Source: Paraburkholderia sediminicola
GTDB taxonomy: Bacteria > Pseudomonadota > Gammaproteobacteria > Burkholderiales > Burkholderiaceae
NCBI RefSeq assembly: GCF_902859805.1
Contig: NZ_CADIKC010000003.1
Span: forward strand, 248,001 to 312,000
Reading direction: 5' to 3'
DNA: 64,000 nt
Position numbers and translations under genes: made by a program. Under the pieces are notes generated by a model that worked only from the letters and a program-made list of their open reading frames with translations, was not told where the DNA came from and did no database searches. Below are positions 7,993-18,664 of the stretch, in pieces (position 1 is the stretch's first letter; every line of letters starts with the position of its first letter).

Positions 7993-9024
7993 TCAAACCG
8001 CGTTCGCCAGATCCGCCGCGCTCGTGAAGGAGTCCGCGTAGAACTCGTCTTCCGGCAGCCCATGATGCTGGGTGAAATCGCGCTGTGCCGACTCGACCAT
8101 CACCGGTGCGCCGCAGGCGTACACCTGGTACGGCGACAGATCCGGCAGATCCTCGATCACCGCGCGATGCACGAAGCCAACGCGACCCGTCCACGCGTCG
8201 CCCGCGTCCGGTTCCGACAGCACCGGCACGAACTTGAAGTTCGGAATCTCGCGAGCCCATTGTTCAGCAAGCTCGAGCAGGTACAGGTCCTTCTTGCGGC
8301 GCGCGCCCCAATAAAGGGTCATCGGGCGGTTCAGGTTCTTGAACACCGCATGTTCGACGATCGCCTTCAGCGGCGCAAAGCCCGTACCCGAGGCGAGCAG
8401 CACGATCGGCTTGTCCGAATCTTCGCGCAGGAAGAAGGTGCCGAGCGGGGCTTCGAAGCGCAGGATGTCGCGCTCCTTTATCGTGTTGAACACGTGGTCG
8501 GTGAATGCGCCACCCGGCATATGACGGATGTGCAATTCGATCGGGCCTTCGGTGTGCGGCGCGCTCGCCATCGAATAGCTGCGGCGTTTGCCGTCTTTCA
8601 GAATGAATTCGAGGTACTGGCCGGCCAGATATTGCAGACGCTCGTTAGCGGGCAATTGCAGCTTCAGAACGACGACGTCGTCGGCCTTGCGTTCGATCGC
8701 GTTCACGCGGCACGGCAGTTTCTTGACTTGCACGTCGCCTACGCCGGCTACTTCGCGGATATCCACTTCAAGATCGGAGCATGCCGTTGCGCAGCAGAAG
8801 AGGGCCATGCCGCGCGTCTTCTCATCGTTCGACAAAGCCGACGACGAATGCTGACGCTGCTCGACCTGACCGCTGACCACGGTCCCTTTACACGAACCGC
8901 AGGCGCCGTTCTTGCAACCGTACGGCAGACCAATGCCCTGGCGCAAAGCCGCGATCAGGACCGGTTCGTCCTGTTCCACCTGAAACTGCCGGCCGCTTTG
9001 CCGGAGCGTGACGTTAAATGCCAT
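7993..9024 (-). CDS. 2Fe-2S / FAD / NAD(P)H oxidoreductase (CDP-6-deoxy-glucoseen reductase-like)
   Basis: A 343-residue electron-transfer protein with three parts. First is an N-terminal plant-type ferredoxin domain with Cys37, Cys42, Cys45 (GCKNGACGSC) and a fourth Cys near 75. Second is a flavin-binding ferredoxin-reductase domain with RSYSMAS. Third is a NAD-binding domain with LLASGTGFAPLKAI. This order matches the AscD/phenol hydroxylase reductase group. In Burkholderiaceae these are usually annotated as CDP-6-deoxy-delta-3,4-glucoseen reductase, though no sugar-nucleotide genes are nearby, so the partner is unknown. The ATG at 9024 is preferred over an upstream in-frame one because the ferredoxin fold begins with MAFNVTL. 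Confidence 0.8.
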   Translation of the reverse strand: MAFNVTLRQSGRQFQVEQDEPVLIAALRQGIGLPYGCKNGACGSCKGTVVSGQVEQRQHSSSALSNDEKTRGMALFCCATACSDLEVDIREVAGVGDVQVKKLPCRVNAIERKADDVVVLKLQLPANERLQYLAGQYLEFILKDGKRRSYSMASAPHTEGPIELHIRHMPGGAFTDHVFNTIKERDILRFEAPLGTFFLREDSDKPIVLLASGTGFAPLKAIVEHAVFKNLNRPMTLYWGARRKKDLYLLELAEQWAREIPNFKFVPVLSEPDAGDAWTGRVGFVHRAVIEDLPDLSPYQVYACGAPVMVESAQRDFTQHHGLPEDEFYADSFTSAADLANAV

Positions 9025-9118
9025 AGAGTGTTCGAAATCGAAAAGTCGGTAATCGTTATCGGACCCGCTGTGCAACTGTGCGGTACCTGCCGCGCCTGGC
9101 GGCTACAATGCGTCCACC

Positions 9119-10153
9119 ATGAAAGCGACACGAAATTTACGCCGGCCGCGCGTGTTGATTGTTGGCTGCGGTGACGTCGGCATGCGCTGCGTGCCCCTGT
9201 TGCGGCCACACGCGCATGTCTTCGCGCTCACCAGCCACGCCGGGCGCAGCGCCGAATTGCGCGCCGCCGGCGTCACGCCGCTGGTCGGCGACCTCGACGC
9301 GCGCCACAGCCTGAAACGGCTTGCCGGCCTCGCGCCGACGGTGCTGCATCTCGCGCCACCGCAAAAGACCGGCGACGATGACCGCCGCACCCGTGCCTTG
9401 CTCGCTACGTTGAGCACACGCCGTGATCGGGCGATGCGCGCCGCGCGCGGCGCGGTGGCGCCGGTAGGGCGGCTGCGCCGTGGGTTGCGCAACATGAGTG
9501 CCTCATGGGCGGAATCTGAAGCAGCCAATATTGTACCCGACAGGGTGCGCTGGACCGCCGCTGCGAACGTGCCTGTGAGGCTGGTGTACGCGAGCACGAC
9601 AGGCGTCTACGGTGATTGTGGCGGCGCGTGGATCGACGAGACGCGTGCGGCGCAGCCGGCCAATGCGCGCGCCAAGCGACGCGTGTCGGCCGAGCGGCAA
9701 TTGCGGCGCGCCACGGCGCGCGGTGTGATCGCTGCCAGCATCGCGCGGATTCCGGGCATCTATGCGAGCAACCGCCTGCCGCTCGCGCGGCTGGAAAAGC
9801 GCACGCCGGCCCTGAACGACGCCGACGACGTCTACACCAACCATATCCACGCCGACGACCTCGCCGCGATCCTCGTGCGGCTCACCACACACGGGCGGCC
9901 CGGGCGCGTGATTCACGCATCGGACGATACGTCGCTGAAAATGGGAGAGTACTTCGATGCGGTGGCCGATGCGTTCAGTCTCGAGCGCGCGCCTCGCATC
10001 ACGCGCGCGGAGGCGGAGCAGCAGATCGAGCCGACCTTGTTGTCCTTCATGCGCGAATCGAGGCGCCTCGTGAATCGGCGCCTCAAAGAAGAGTTGCGCG
10101 TGCGTCTGCAGTATCCGAGTGTCGGGGATTTTTTCGCGAAGCGTGAAAATTGA
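9119..10153 (+). CDS. NAD-dependent epimerase/dehydratase family protein (YeeZ-like)
   Basis: A 344-residue extended short-chain dehydrogenase-like protein. An Arg-rich N-terminus is followed by the Rossmann motif VLIVGCGDVGMRC (about residues 12-24), the STTGVYGD segment that in this family replaces the usual active-site region, and IPGIYASNRLP. Members are predicted nucleotide-sugar or isoprenoid oxidoreductases of unknown substrate. Residues about 90-145 are unusually basic and poor in family motifs, and may be an insertion. The gene is divergent from the reductase at 9024, with 94 bases between them. Confidence 0.7.
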   Translation: MKATRNLRRPRVLIVGCGDVGMRCVPLLRPHAHVFALTSHAGRSAELRAAGVTPLVGDLDARHSLKRLAGLAPTVLHLAPPQKTGDDDRRTRALLATLSTRRDRAMRAARGAVAPVGRLRRGLRNMSASWAESEAANIVPDRVRWTAAANVPVRLVYASTTGVYGDCGGAWIDETRAAQPANARAKRRVSAERQLRRATARGVIAASIARIPGIYASNRLPLARLEKRTPALNDADDVYTNHIHADDLAAILVRLTTHGRPGRVIHASDDTSLKMGEYFDAVADAFSLERAPRITRAEAEQQIEPTLLSFMRESRRLVNRRLKEELRVRLQYPSVGDFFAKREN

Positions 10154-10181
10154 AAACGCGCCGATAGACGGCGCGTTTTCA
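10151..10181. terminator. Hairpin terminator after the epimerase-like gene
   Basis: GAAAACGCGCCG and CGGCGCGTTTTC flank a five-base loop, giving T-rich tails on either strand. Confidence 0.75.
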
Positions 10182-10268
10182 AGGTATTCGGCCACGAGCA
10201 AATGCGAGCCGCGCGAGGTATCGCCCGGTCAGATTCACTCGCGTCGGCGATGCCCTGCCGCCGTTGGT

Positions 10269-10457
10269 TTACGTCAGCGCCGGCAACGCCTCCAGCAACA
10301 GGAAGCACAGCATTGCGCCGATCAGCGCGCCGATCAGGTTCGGATGATATTTATGCCGCAGCCGCATCATGACCAGCAGTCCGCCGACCAGGACGATCCC
10401 GAGACACGTGAAAGCAATCATCACGGACGAAATTTCAATTGTGTCGTGGATGACCAT
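10269..10457 (-). CDS. Small membrane protein of unknown function
   Basis: A 62-residue protein with two hydrophobic segments (about residues 10-30 and 41-60) separated by a basic loop, RLRHKYHP. It is preceded by a good AGGGAGG ribosome site six to eight bases before the ATG. I do not recognise a family. The second segment is glycine-rich (GALIGAML). Both flanking genes are unrelated, and it appears to be a single-gene unit ending toward the 10151-10181 hairpin. Confidence 0.6.
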   Translation of the reverse strand: MVIHDTIEISSVMIAFTCLGIVLVGGLLVMMRLRHKYHPNLIGALIGAMLCFLLLEALPALT

Positions 10458-10625
10458 GGCGCCCCTCCCTGAGACCTTTGTAGTCTTTGTTTAAACGAGT
10501 ATAGAGCGACTTGTAAGGAAGAGCATGCTGCGATGCAGCGTGTAATCGGATGTCCGCGAGAGCCTATGTGTGGGGGCGCACACGATTCTCCTGACGCATC
10601 AAGGCTCTAAACGGGACCTACCTGT

Positions 10626-11336
10626 TTACCCGCTCCGTAAAGATCCGAGGTCGGTTTCGTCGAGCCATTGCCACGCACCTTCCGCGAGCGTCGCGGGCAA
10701 TGCGAGTCCGCCGATCCGCTCGCGATGCAGCGCTTCGCAGCGGTTGCCCGCTGCCGCGATCATCCGCTTGACCTGGTGATATTTGCCTTCCATCACCGTG
10801 AGGGCCAGCGCGTGCTCACCGCGCGCCTCTGCGTCGACGGCGACGATCGGCTTGGGCTCGCCGTGCAGTAACACGCCGTCGCGCAAGGCGTGCAACTGGG
10901 CGTCGTCGATGGGGTGCCGTGTGGTCGCGATGTACAGCTTCGGCACTTTGCGTTTCGGCGATGTGAACATGTGCACGAACTTGCCGTCGTCGGAGAGCAG
11001 CAGGAGGCCGGTCGTGTCCTGATCGAGGCGGCCCACGCACTGCACGCCGCGCTCGGCGAACTGCGGCGGCAACAGGCTGAACACGCTCAGATGATGCTGC
11101 GGATCGCGCGAACATTCGTAGCCGGCGGGTTTGTTCAGCAGCAGATAGGCGTGCTCGCGATACGGCCAGACGACCCCGTCCACGCTGAAGCAGAACGTGC
11201 TGTCATGGGTTGGGAAATCGGCGTCGGCATCGGCGCAGACGGAGCCGCCGACGCTCACGCGGCCGTCGCCGATCAACGCCCGGCATTGGCGGCGCGAGCC
11301 GAAACCTTGTGTGAAGAGGATGCTTTCGAGATTCAT
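10626..11336 (-). CDS. rsuA: 16S rRNA pseudouridine(516) synthase
   Basis: A 236-residue RsuA/RluB/E/F-family enzyme that isomerises a uridine of 16S rRNA (U516 in E. coli) during small-subunit assembly. It has an N-terminal S4-like domain (about residues 1-50), and the catalytic aspartate is in GRLDQDTTGLLLLS (Asp105). The C-terminal EGKYHQVKRMIAA motif is typical. The ATG at 11336 begins MNLESILF as in other RsuA proteins; longer upstream readings lack support. Confidence 0.88.
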   Translation of the reverse strand: MNLESILFTQGFGSRRQCRALIGDGRVSVGGSVCADADADFPTHDSTFCFSVDGVVWPYREHAYLLLNKPAGYECSRDPQHHLSVFSLLPPQFAERGVQCVGRLDQDTTGLLLLSDDGKFVHMFTSPKRKVPKLYIATTRHPIDDAQLHALRDGVLLHGEPKPIVAVDAEARGEHALALTVMEGKYHQVKRMIAAAGNRCEALHRERIGGLALPATLAEGAWQWLDETDLGSLRSG

Positions 11337-11430
11337 GGCGAGCGAAGAATAACACCGCAAGAAGCGGAGCGCCGCGCTGCGCCATAGCGACGACGATGGT
11401 CTTTCCTCATCCCGTCGCAGGAGTTCATCG

Positions 11431-12690
11431 ATGCACGCCGCTTCCTCTTCGCCGTCTTCATCCGCACTTCGTCTGCCCGCCGCGTTCCAGCGGCTCGCAT
11501 GGTCGAATCTGGTCGCGCAATCCGCTGAGCAGATCAGCCTTGCCGCCGCGCCGCTCGTCGCCGTGTTCGCGCTCGGCGCCGGCGCACGCGAGACCGGTCT
11601 GCTGCAAACCGCGCAGACTTTGCCGTTCCTGTTGTTGTCGATCCCGCTCGGCGTATGGGCCGACCGCCGCTCGCGCCGCACGTTGATGACGCTTGCCGAA
11701 AGCGTGCGCGTGATCGCGATGCTGTGCGTGCTGCTGCTCCTGATGACGCATGCGCTGAGCTTGCCGCTGCTCGCCGCGCTCGGTTTCGTTGCCGCGACCG
11801 GCACCGTTGCCTATAACGTCGCGGCGCCTTCGCTGGTGCCGTCGATCGTGCCGCGCGAGGCCTACGCCCAGGCCAACGGCCGGCTCGAACTGGCGCGCAG
11901 CGTCGCGTATTCGGCGGGACCGGCGCTCGGCGGACTGCTGGTTGGCTGGATCGGCGCGGGATGGGCGTATGGCTGCGCGGCCGGGCTGTCGGCGCTGGCC
12001 GTCGCCTTACTCGCGGGGCTGCGCGAACCGCCGCGCGCGGCTGCTCCCCAGCGTCACTTCCTGCTGGAACTGCGCGACGGTACGCGCTTTGTACTGCGCG
12101 ACGCGTTGCTGCGTCCGATGCTCGCTACCGCGATCTTCTTCAACCTCGGTTTCTTCGTGCTGCAGGCGGTGTATGTGCCGTATGCCGTGCATCGCCTGGG
12201 CCTGAGCGCTTCGATGGTCGGTGTGACGCTCGGTGCGTACGGTGTCGGCATGGTGTGCGGCGCGCTCGCTGCACCGGCCATCGCGCGGCGTCTTGCGTTC
12301 GGCCGCGTGCTTATCATCGGACCGTCGTGCGGATTGCTCGCATCGCTCGTGATGGTGGCGACGATCGTCACGCCGTCGTTCTGGCTCGCGATGCTGAGCT
12401 TCTTCCTGCTCGGCGCCGGACCGATTCTGTGGGTGGTCGGCTCGACCACGCTGCGTCAGGCGATCACACCTGAACGGATGATGGGCCGCGTCTCGGCGCT
12501 CAACAGCACCGCGACCTATGGCGCGCGGCCGCTGGGCGCGTTGCTCGGTGCGGCGATCAGCGCGCGCTGGGGGATGGACGCGTGTCTGGTCGCGGCTGCA
12601 GCGGCTTTCCTTGTGCAGGCGTTGATCATCGTCATGTCGCCGGCGGCGCGGCTCGCGGACATTCCCGAGGGAGCAGCGGTCGCTCAATGA
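11431..12690 (+). CDS. MFS transporter (EntS/MFS_3-like exporter)
   Basis: A 419-residue major facilitator with about twelve membrane segments. The loop 2-3 motif appears as GVWADRRSRRTLM near residues 70-82, and the second half has the matching GAYGVGMVCGALAAPAIARRL. The family fold resembles the EntS/DHA3 group, which exports siderophores, macrolides or other drugs. No siderophore genes are near, so the substrate is unknown. It is transcribed divergently from rsuA with 94 bases between the starts. Confidence 0.8.
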   Translation: MHAASSSPSSSALRLPAAFQRLAWSNLVAQSAEQISLAAAPLVAVFALGAGARETGLLQTAQTLPFLLLSIPLGVWADRRSRRTLMTLAESVRVIAMLCVLLLLMTHALSLPLLAALGFVAATGTVAYNVAAPSLVPSIVPREAYAQANGRLELARSVAYSAGPALGGLLVGWIGAGWAYGCAAGLSALAVALLAGLREPPRAAAPQRHFLLELRDGTRFVLRDALLRPMLATAIFFNLGFFVLQAVYVPYAVHRLGLSASMVGVTLGAYGVGMVCGALAAPAIARRLAFGRVLIIGPSCGLLASLVMVATIVTPSFWLAMLSFFLLGAGPILWVVGSTTLRQAITPERMMGRVSALNSTATYGARPLGALLGAAISARWGMDACLVAAAAAFLVQALIIVMSPAARLADIPEGAAVAQ

Positions 12691-12756
12691 AAACTGGTTT
12701 TCATCGGATGGCATGCGTTGCATGCCGACATGACCGTGGCGTCCGTGAAAACCCTC

Positions 12757-12816
12757 GAAAATGAAAATGAATTTTTTTCGGCGAGATTTCTATGTAAATA
12801 TACTTTCATTCATTTC
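12757..12816 (+). promoter_or_regulatory. AT-rich promoter/operator region of the peptide-scavenging cluster
   Basis: A TATACT box is at 12799-12804. Around it are GAAAA-N7-TTTTC (12763-12779) and the opposing repeats GAAAATGAAAATGAA (12757-12771) and TTTCATTCATTTC (12804-12816). RpiR-type regulators often bind AT-rich sites with GAAA/TTTC half-sites, so autoregulation by the adjacent regulator is a reasonable inference. Confidence 0.4.
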
Positions 12817-12898
12817 GCTTACGCCCAGGAAGAAGCCCTCCTGGGGGACACCCGAAGGAAGTCCTCTCTGAGGGCAGTTACCAGGCCGCCTTGCTCGC

Positions 12899-13864
12899 AT
12901 GATCCATCACTTGTCCGTTGCTTCGAACCCCGCTGAGCAGGCCATCGCCGCGCGCATCACCGCAGCGATGCCGACCCTGACGCCGATCCATCGGCGCATG
13001 GGCGAATACGTGCTGGCGAATCTGTTTCGCGCAGCGACCATGCGGATCGACGAACTGGCGAGCGTGGTCGGTGCGTCGGTGGCGACGGCGAATCGCTTCG
13101 CACGCGCGCTCGGCTTCGACGGTTATCCGCAGTTTCGCGAGGCGCTCGTGCGCGGTTTCGAAGCGACGCTTGCGCCGGTAGAACGGCTGCGTAGCGCGCA
13201 GGAATCGCTCGCTTCCGGCGACGATGTGATTGACGCGTCGCTCGAACAGGCCGCCACCAATCTGCAATCCACTCGCTCAGCGATCGACAGTGCCGCCGCT
13301 GAGGCCGCTGTAGAAGCGATCATCTCCGCGCGTCGCGTCTTTGTGCTCGGCGCGGGTTCGAGCGCGTTCCTCGCTGGGTTGATGGAGCACGGCCTGATGC
13401 CGTATCACGACAACGTGCAGTCGCTCGCGTTAGTCGGCGGACCCTCGCATGCCGCGCGGCGTCTGTTCGCTTCGAATGAAGGCGATCTGGTGATAGGGAT
13501 CGTGTTTCCGCGTTACGTCGAGGACACGATCGAACTCGCGCGACGCGCGGCAAGCCGCGGGGCACGCGTGCTTGCGCTGACCGACAGCCCGCGCTCGCCG
13601 CTCGCGCAATTCGCCGATCTCTCGCTCTATATCCGCTCCGAGCGGCGGCTCGCGGCTAATGCCGATTCAGCCGTACTGGCCGTTATCGAAGCGCTGTGCG
13701 ACGCAGTTGCCTACCGGGCGAAACGCTCGGTGAAGGCTGCCGCTGAAGTCACCGAATTCGTACTGCCGTGGCTCACCGATCCGCAAGCGGCTGTCGCCAG
13801 CACAAGTGAGCAGTCCGTGAGCGCTTCCACTCGTATCCCCCGCACTACCAAAGCCAAAAAATGA
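12899..13864 (+). CDS. RpiR/MurR-family transcriptional regulator
   Basis: A 321-residue regulator. The N-terminal HTH_6 domain (residues about 15-90) contains MRIDELASVVGASVATANRFARALGFDGYPQFREAL, with the family's FAR.LGF.GY.QF pattern. A SIS domain follows (residues about 140-265) with RRVFVLGAGSSAFLAGLMEHGL and GIVFPRYVEDTIELARRA. SIS domains usually sense sugar phosphates or cell-wall sugars. The stop overlaps the start of the peptidase gene (ATGA), so it is in the same operon and probably controls the whole cluster to 22464. Confidence 0.85.
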   Translation: MIHHLSVASNPAEQAIAARITAAMPTLTPIHRRMGEYVLANLFRAATMRIDELASVVGASVATANRFARALGFDGYPQFREALVRGFEATLAPVERLRSAQESLASGDDVIDASLEQAATNLQSTRSAIDSAAAEAAVEAIISARRVFVLGAGSSAFLAGLMEHGLMPYHDNVQSLALVGGPSHAARRLFASNEGDLVIGIVFPRYVEDTIELARRAASRGARVLALTDSPRSPLAQFADLSLYIRSERRLAANADSAVLAVIEALCDAVAYRAKRSVKAAAEVTEFVLPWLTDPQAAVASTSEQSVSASTRIPRTTKAKK

Positions 13865-14853
13865 ACACCAACGCAGTCATTGCCATTCACGGCGGAGCAG
13901 GCACGATCCTGCGCGCGTCGATGTCGGCTAGCGCCGAAGCCGACTATCACGCTGCGTTGAACGCTGTGCTGAGCGCCGGACAGCGCGTGCTCGCCGATGG
14001 CGGCAGCGCGCTCGACGCCGTCAGCGAAGCCGTCCGTTTGCTCGAAGACTGTCCGCTCTTCAACGCAGGCCGTGGCGCGGTCTACACGGCGGCCGGCACG
14101 CATGAACTCGACGCGGCCATCATGGACGGCAGCACGCTCGACGCCGGTGCGATCTGCTGCGTGACGCGCGTACGCAATCCGATTCTGGCGGCGCGCCGCG
14201 TGCTCGAGCGCAGCGAACACGTGTTGTTCACCGGCGCAGGCGCGGAAGCCTTCGCGGCCGCGCAAGGACTCGAATTCGTCGAGCCCGAGTATTTCCACAC
14301 CGAAGCGCGTCATCGCCAATGGCAACTCGCACGCGGTCAGCAGCGAGCGATGCTCGATCACGATGGCGCGACGCTGGCCTCCACGTCATCGTCGAACGAT
14401 GACGATCCCACGCCGCACGAGCCGATCGATCCGAATCGCAAGTTCGGCACGGTGGGCGCGGTCGCGCTCGATCAGCATGGCCACGTGGCCGCTGCGACTT
14501 CGACGGGCGGCGTCACCAACAAGCAGGTCGGCCGGGTCGGCGATACGCCGCTGATCGGCGCGGGTTGTTACGCGGACGACGCAACCTGCGCGGTCTCGAC
14601 CACCGGTTCCGGCGAGATGTTCATGCGCATGGTGGCCGCCTACGACGTTGCCGCGCAGATGGCCTACCGCAACGTCTCGCTCGAAGAAGCAGCGCACGAC
14701 GTGGTGATGAACCGCTTGCCGAAGATCGACGGACGCGGCGGTCTGATCGCCGTCGATGCACGCGGCAACGTCACGTTGCCGTTCAACACCGAGGGCATGT
14801 ATCGCGGTTTCGCACGGATCGGTGAGACGCCGGTGACGGCGATCTATCGCTGA
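13861..14853 (+). CDS. iaaA: Isoaspartyl peptidase / L-asparaginase (Ntn hydrolase)
   Basis: A 330-residue plant-type asparaginase that removes beta-aspartyl residues from isoaspartyl dipeptides. It is made as a precursor that cleaves itself before a threonine nucleophile. The cleavage motif is visible as [11 protein letters not shown], with the new N-terminal Thr at residue 197. An acidic Ser/Asp-rich stretch just before it (about residues 174-190) is the variable linker at the end of the alpha subunit. The N-terminal AIHGGAGT motif is conserved. The E. coli iaaA-gsiABCD locus has the same neighbourhood. Confidence 0.88.
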   Translation: MNTNAVIAIHGGAGTILRASMSASAEADYHAALNAVLSAGQRVLADGGSALDAVSEAVRLLEDCPLFNAGRGAVYTAAGTHELDAAIMDGSTLDAGAICCVTRVRNPILAARRVLERSEHVLFTGAGAEAFAAAQGLEFVEPEYFHTEARHRQWQLARGQQRAMLDHDGATLASTSSSNDDDPTPHEPIDPNRKFGTVGAVALDQHGHVAAATSTGGVTNKQVGRVGDTPLIGAGCYADDATCAVSTTGSGEMFMRMVAAYDVAAQMAYRNVSLEEAAHDVVMNRLPKIDGRGGLIAVDARGNVTLPFNTEGMYRGFARIGETPVTAIYR

Positions 14854-14953
14854 TGCGGTCTTGCTGCGCTGTCGCCTGAACTTGCCGCTTGAGTTGCCGC
14901 ATAAGTTTTCGTTTGAACCACTGTTAGCCGCGTCCGAATCCAAAGGAACCATC

Positions 14954-16876
14954 GTGCCGACTTCATCGCACACCGCTCGTCCGCTTATCGAAACCTTGCC
15001 GCCGCAACGCGTGCTTGCAGTCGACGATCTGTCGGTCGCATTCCGCAGCGGCGACAAGACCGTCAACGCGGTGCGCAATCTCTCGCTGACCGTCGAGCGC
15101 GGCGAGACGCTGGCGATCGTCGGCGAATCGGGTTCCGGCAAATCAGTGACATCGCTCGCGTTGATGCGGCTGATCGAGCATGGCGGTGGGCGCCTTGCTG
15201 GCGGCAGCATCGCTTTCCGGCGCCGCGACGGCAGCGTGCTCGACCTCGCGAAAGCGTCGTCCGGCACGATGCGTTCGATTCGCGGCGCCGACATCGCGAT
15301 GATCTTCCAGGAGCCGATGACGTCGCTCAATCCGGTGTTCACGGTGGGCGATCAGATCAGCGAAGCGATTGCCTTGCATCAAGGGAAGAGCCGTTCCGCC
15401 GCACACGCTGAAACACTGCGTCTGCTCGAACTCGTGCGCATTCCGGAAGCGCGCCGGGTAGCCGCACGTTTTCCGCATCAGCTATCCGGCGGTATGCGCC
15501 AACGCGTGATGATCGCAATGGCGCTCTCGTGCAAGCCCGCACTGTTGATCGCCGACGAACCGACCACGGCTCTCGACGTCACAATTCAGGCGCAGATCCT
15601 GCAATTGATTCGTGGCCTGCAGGACGAGATGAACATGGGCGTGATTTTCATCACGCACGACATGGGTGTGGTGGCCGAGGTAGCCGATCGCGTGCTGGTG
15701 ATGTATCGCGGCGAGAAAGTGGAAGAGGGTGCGTCGGATACGCTGTTCGCCGCGCCTTCGCATCCTTATACAAAGGCATTGCTTGCGGCGGTCCCGCGCC
15801 TTGGCGCGATGCAGGGCACCGATCAGCCCGCCAAGTTTCCGATTCTGACCGTCGAGCAGGCGGCCTTGAATGGCACCGATGAGGCCGTGCGTTCCGCTGC
15901 GGCCGTCGCGCAAGAAACCCAACCGCTAATCCACGACAGCACGCCACCGATTCTGCGCGTGCGCGATCTGGTTACGCGCTTTCCGGTAAAGAGCGGCGTG
16001 TTCGGTCGTTTGACGGGTCGCGTGCATGCTGTCGAAAAAGTCAGCTTCGATCTGCGCCCGGGCGAAACGCTCGCATTGGTCGGCGAGTCGGGCTGCGGTA
16101 AATCGACAACGGGCCGTTCATTGCTGCGTCTCGTCGAAAGCCAGAGCGGCTCGATCGAATTCGACGGCAAGGAAATCAGCTCGCTCACGGGCCCGGCGTT
16201 GCAAGCGCTTCGCCGCAATATCCAGTTTATTTTCCAGGACCCGTTCGCTTCGCTGAATCCGCGTTTGACGGTCGGCTTCTCGATCATGGAGCCGCTGCTT
16301 GTGCACGGCGTCGCTCAAGGCGCGGAAGCACAGGCACGCGTTGCGTGGCTGCTCGAAAAGGTCGGCTTGCCGCGCGAGGCCGCAGGCCGCTATCCGCACG
16401 AATTTTCAGGTGGCCAACGGCAACGCATCGCGATTGCGCGTGCGCTGGCACTGAATCCGAAAGTCGTCATCGCAGACGAATCCGTCTCCGCGCTGGACGT
16501 TTCCGTGCAGGCGCAGATCGTCAATCTGATGCTCGATCTGCAGCGCGAACTGGGTGTCGCGTATCTGTTCATTTCGCATGACATGGCGGTGGTGGAGCGC
16601 GTCAGCCATCGTGTAGCGGTGATGTATCTCGGCCAGATCGTCGAGATCGGTCCGCGCCGCGCGGTGTTCGAAGCGCCGCAGCACCCGTACACGAAGAAGC
16701 TGATGGGCGCGGTGCCGGTCGCCGATCCGGCGCGCCGTCACGCGAAACGCATGCTCGCCGCCGACGAGATTCCGAGCCCGATCCGCGCGCTGAACGACGA
16801 ACCGAGCGTAGCACCGCTGATTGCGGTGGGACCCGACCATTTCGTCGCTCAGCATCGAGTCGGTGGCGCTTACTAG
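14954..16876 (+). CDS. gsiA: Dipeptide/glutathione ABC transporter, fused double ATP-binding protein
   Basis: A 640-residue protein with two complete ABC ATPase domains in tandem, as in GsiA. The first domain has Walker A GESGSGKS, signature [15 protein letters not shown] and Walker [13 protein letters not shown]. The second has [24 protein letters not shown] and [11 protein letters not shown]. Each is followed by the oligopeptide-family C-terminal segment ([24 protein letters not shown]). I chose the GTG at 14954 because AAAGGAA lies six bases upstream. A TTG 93 bases earlier would add an unrelated extension. It energises the permeases encoded downstream. Confidence 0.88.
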   Translation: MPTSSHTARPLIETLPPQRVLAVDDLSVAFRSGDKTVNAVRNLSLTVERGETLAIVGESGSGKSVTSLALMRLIEHGGGRLAGGSIAFRRRDGSVLDLAKASSGTMRSIRGADIAMIFQEPMTSLNPVFTVGDQISEAIALHQGKSRSAAHAETLRLLELVRIPEARRVAARFPHQLSGGMRQRVMIAMALSCKPALLIADEPTTALDVTIQAQILQLIRGLQDEMNMGVIFITHDMGVVAEVADRVLVMYRGEKVEEGASDTLFAAPSHPYTKALLAAVPRLGAMQGTDQPAKFPILTVEQAALNGTDEAVRSAAAVAQETQPLIHDSTPPILRVRDLVTRFPVKSGVFGRLTGRVHAVEKVSFDLRPGETLALVGESGCGKSTTGRSLLRLVESQSGSIEFDGKEISSLTGPALQALRRNIQFIFQDPFASLNPRLTVGFSIMEPLLVHGVAQGAEAQARVAWLLEKVGLPREAAGRYPHEFSGGQRQRIAIARALALNPKVVIADESVSALDVSVQAQIVNLMLDLQRELGVAYLFISHDMAVVERVSHRVAVMYLGQIVEIGPRRAVFEAPQHPYTKKLMGAVPVADPARRHAKRMLAADEIPSPIRALNDEPSVAPLIAVGPDHFVAQHRVGGAY

Positions 16877-16993
16877 AACGAGAGGCGAACACAAGCCCGA
16901 GCACAGACCTGAACGAAGCACTAAACCTGTAGCAAAACCATTTTCTCTCGCAGCACATAACCCTGTTTCAATTCGCAGCCTGGAGCCAACCTC

Positions 16994-18556
16994 ATGAACC
17001 TGCTGGTCCCGTCTTCTCCGTTTCGTTTGCGCGCGCTGGTCAGCGGCGGCGCGGTGGTGTTCGCGATGCTCGCGGGCAGTGTGGCGCACGCCGATACGAC
17101 GGCCGTGATGGCCGTTGCGTCGACCTTCACGACGCTCGATCCGTACGATGCGAACGACACGCTGTCGCAAGCCGTCGCCAAGTCGTTCTATCAAGGTCTG
17201 TTCGGTTTCGACAAGGACATGAAGCTGGTCAACGTGCTGGCCGACAGCTACGAAGCGAGCCCGGATGCGAAGGTTTACACGTTCAAGCTGCGTCATGGCG
17301 TGAAGTTCCAGGACGGTACCGACTTCAACGCCGCGGCGGTGAAAGCGAACTTCGACCGCGTGACCGATCCGGCGAACAAGCTCAAGCGCTACAACATGTT
17401 CAACCGTATCGAGAAGACCGAAGTGGTCGATCCGTACACGGTGAAGATCACCCTGAAGGCGCCGTTCTCGGCATTCGTCAACGTGCTGGCGCATCCGTCG
17501 GCGGTGATGATTTCGCCTGACGCACTGAAGAAGTACGGCAAGGACATCGCGTTCCATCCGGTCGGCACAGGTCCGTTCGAACTGGTGAAGTGGGACCCGG
17601 CTGGCGACCTGACCGTGAAGAAGTTCGCAGGCTACTGGAAGAAGGGCTACCCGAAGGTCGACGCGATCGACTGGAAACCGGTGGTCGACAACAACACGCG
17701 TGCTGCGTTGATGCGCACCGGCGAAGCGGACTTCGCGTTCCAGGTGCCGTTCGAACAGGCGGCGCAATTGCAGTCGAGCCCAAAGGTCGATCTGATTGCT
17801 TCGCCGTCGATCATCCAGCGCTATATCAGCATGAACGTCAACCAGAAGCCGTTCGACAATCCGAAGGTGCGTGAAGCGCTGAACTACGCGGTCAATAAGG
17901 ATGCGCTGATCAAGGTTGCGTTCGCCGGATACGCGACGCCGGCTGAGGGCGTGGTGCCGCAAGGCGTCGAGTACGCAACGAAGCTCGGCCCCTGGCCGTA
18001 CGATCCGGCCAAGGCGCGTGAACTGCTGAAGGAAGCGGGCTATCCGAACGGTTTCGAAACGACGCTGTGGTCCGCGTATAACTACTCGACCGCGCAGAAG
18101 GTGATCCAGTTCGTGCAGCAACAACTGGCGCAAGTCGGCATCAAGGCGCAGGTCGAAGCGCTTGAAGCAGGTCAGCGCGTCGCCAAGGTGGAAAGCGCAC
18201 AGGACCCGGCAACTGCGCCGGTGCGGATGTACTACGCGGGCTGGTCGTCGTCGACGGGTGAAGCGGATTGGGCGATCACGCCGCTGCTCGGCTCGGTCTC
18301 GTTCCCGCCGAAAATGGTCAACACCGCGTACTACAAGAACGACACCGTTGACAGCGATCTGAAGCAGGCGCTCGAAACCACCGACCGCACGCAGAAGGCC
18401 GCGCTCTACACCGACGCGCAAAAACGCATCTGGGCCGACGCGCCGTGGATCTTCCTCGTCAAGGAGAAGGTTGTGTACGCGCGCAGCAAGCGCTTGTCGG
18501 GCGCCTATGTCGCACCGGACGGCTCGTTCAATTTCGACGAGATCGCGATCAAGTGA
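16994..18556 (+). CDS. gsiB: Oligopeptide/glutathione ABC transporter, substrate-binding protein
   Basis: A 520-residue family 5 (SBP_bac_5) periplasmic binding protein. A clear signal peptide with a hydrophobic core (about residues 12-31) ends in AHA, so it is soluble rather than a lipoprotein. The family block [16 protein letters not shown] and the [11 protein letters not shown] motif are present. The family binds short peptides or glutathione. The flanking peptidases argue for a peptide ligand here. It follows gsiA by 117 bases. Confidence 0.87.
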   Translation: MNLLVPSSPFRLRALVSGGAVVFAMLAGSVAHADTTAVMAVASTFTTLDPYDANDTLSQAVAKSFYQGLFGFDKDMKLVNVLADSYEASPDAKVYTFKLRHGVKFQDGTDFNAAAVKANFDRVTDPANKLKRYNMFNRIEKTEVVDPYTVKITLKAPFSAFVNVLAHPSAVMISPDALKKYGKDIAFHPVGTGPFELVKWDPAGDLTVKKFAGYWKKGYPKVDAIDWKPVVDNNTRAALMRTGEADFAFQVPFEQAAQLQSSPKVDLIASPSIIQRYISMNVNQKPFDNPKVREALNYAVNKDALIKVAFAGYATPAEGVVPQGVEYATKLGPWPYDPAKARELLKEAGYPNGFETTLWSAYNYSTAQKVIQFVQQQLAQVGIKAQVEALEAGQRVAKVESAQDPATAPVRMYYAGWSSSTGEADWAITPLLGSVSFPPKMVNTAYYKNDTVDSDLKQALETTDRTQKAALYTDAQKRIWADAPWIFLVKEKVVYARSKRLSGAYVAPDGSFNFDEIAIK

Positions 18557-18664
18557 TGAGCGGACCGTCCGGCGCCGTGTGTTCTTTACTAACGCACGGC
18601 CCGGACGGTTGCGTACTGCTCAGAAAGATCTTTCGTTGCCCGCATCATTGCCGGATTGGGTTTC

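Noticed and set aside
16406..18421. Minus-strand open frame of 671 codons opposite the importer genes
   Set aside because: Long only because of GC-rich codon bias; it covers parts of two genes with clear motifs.
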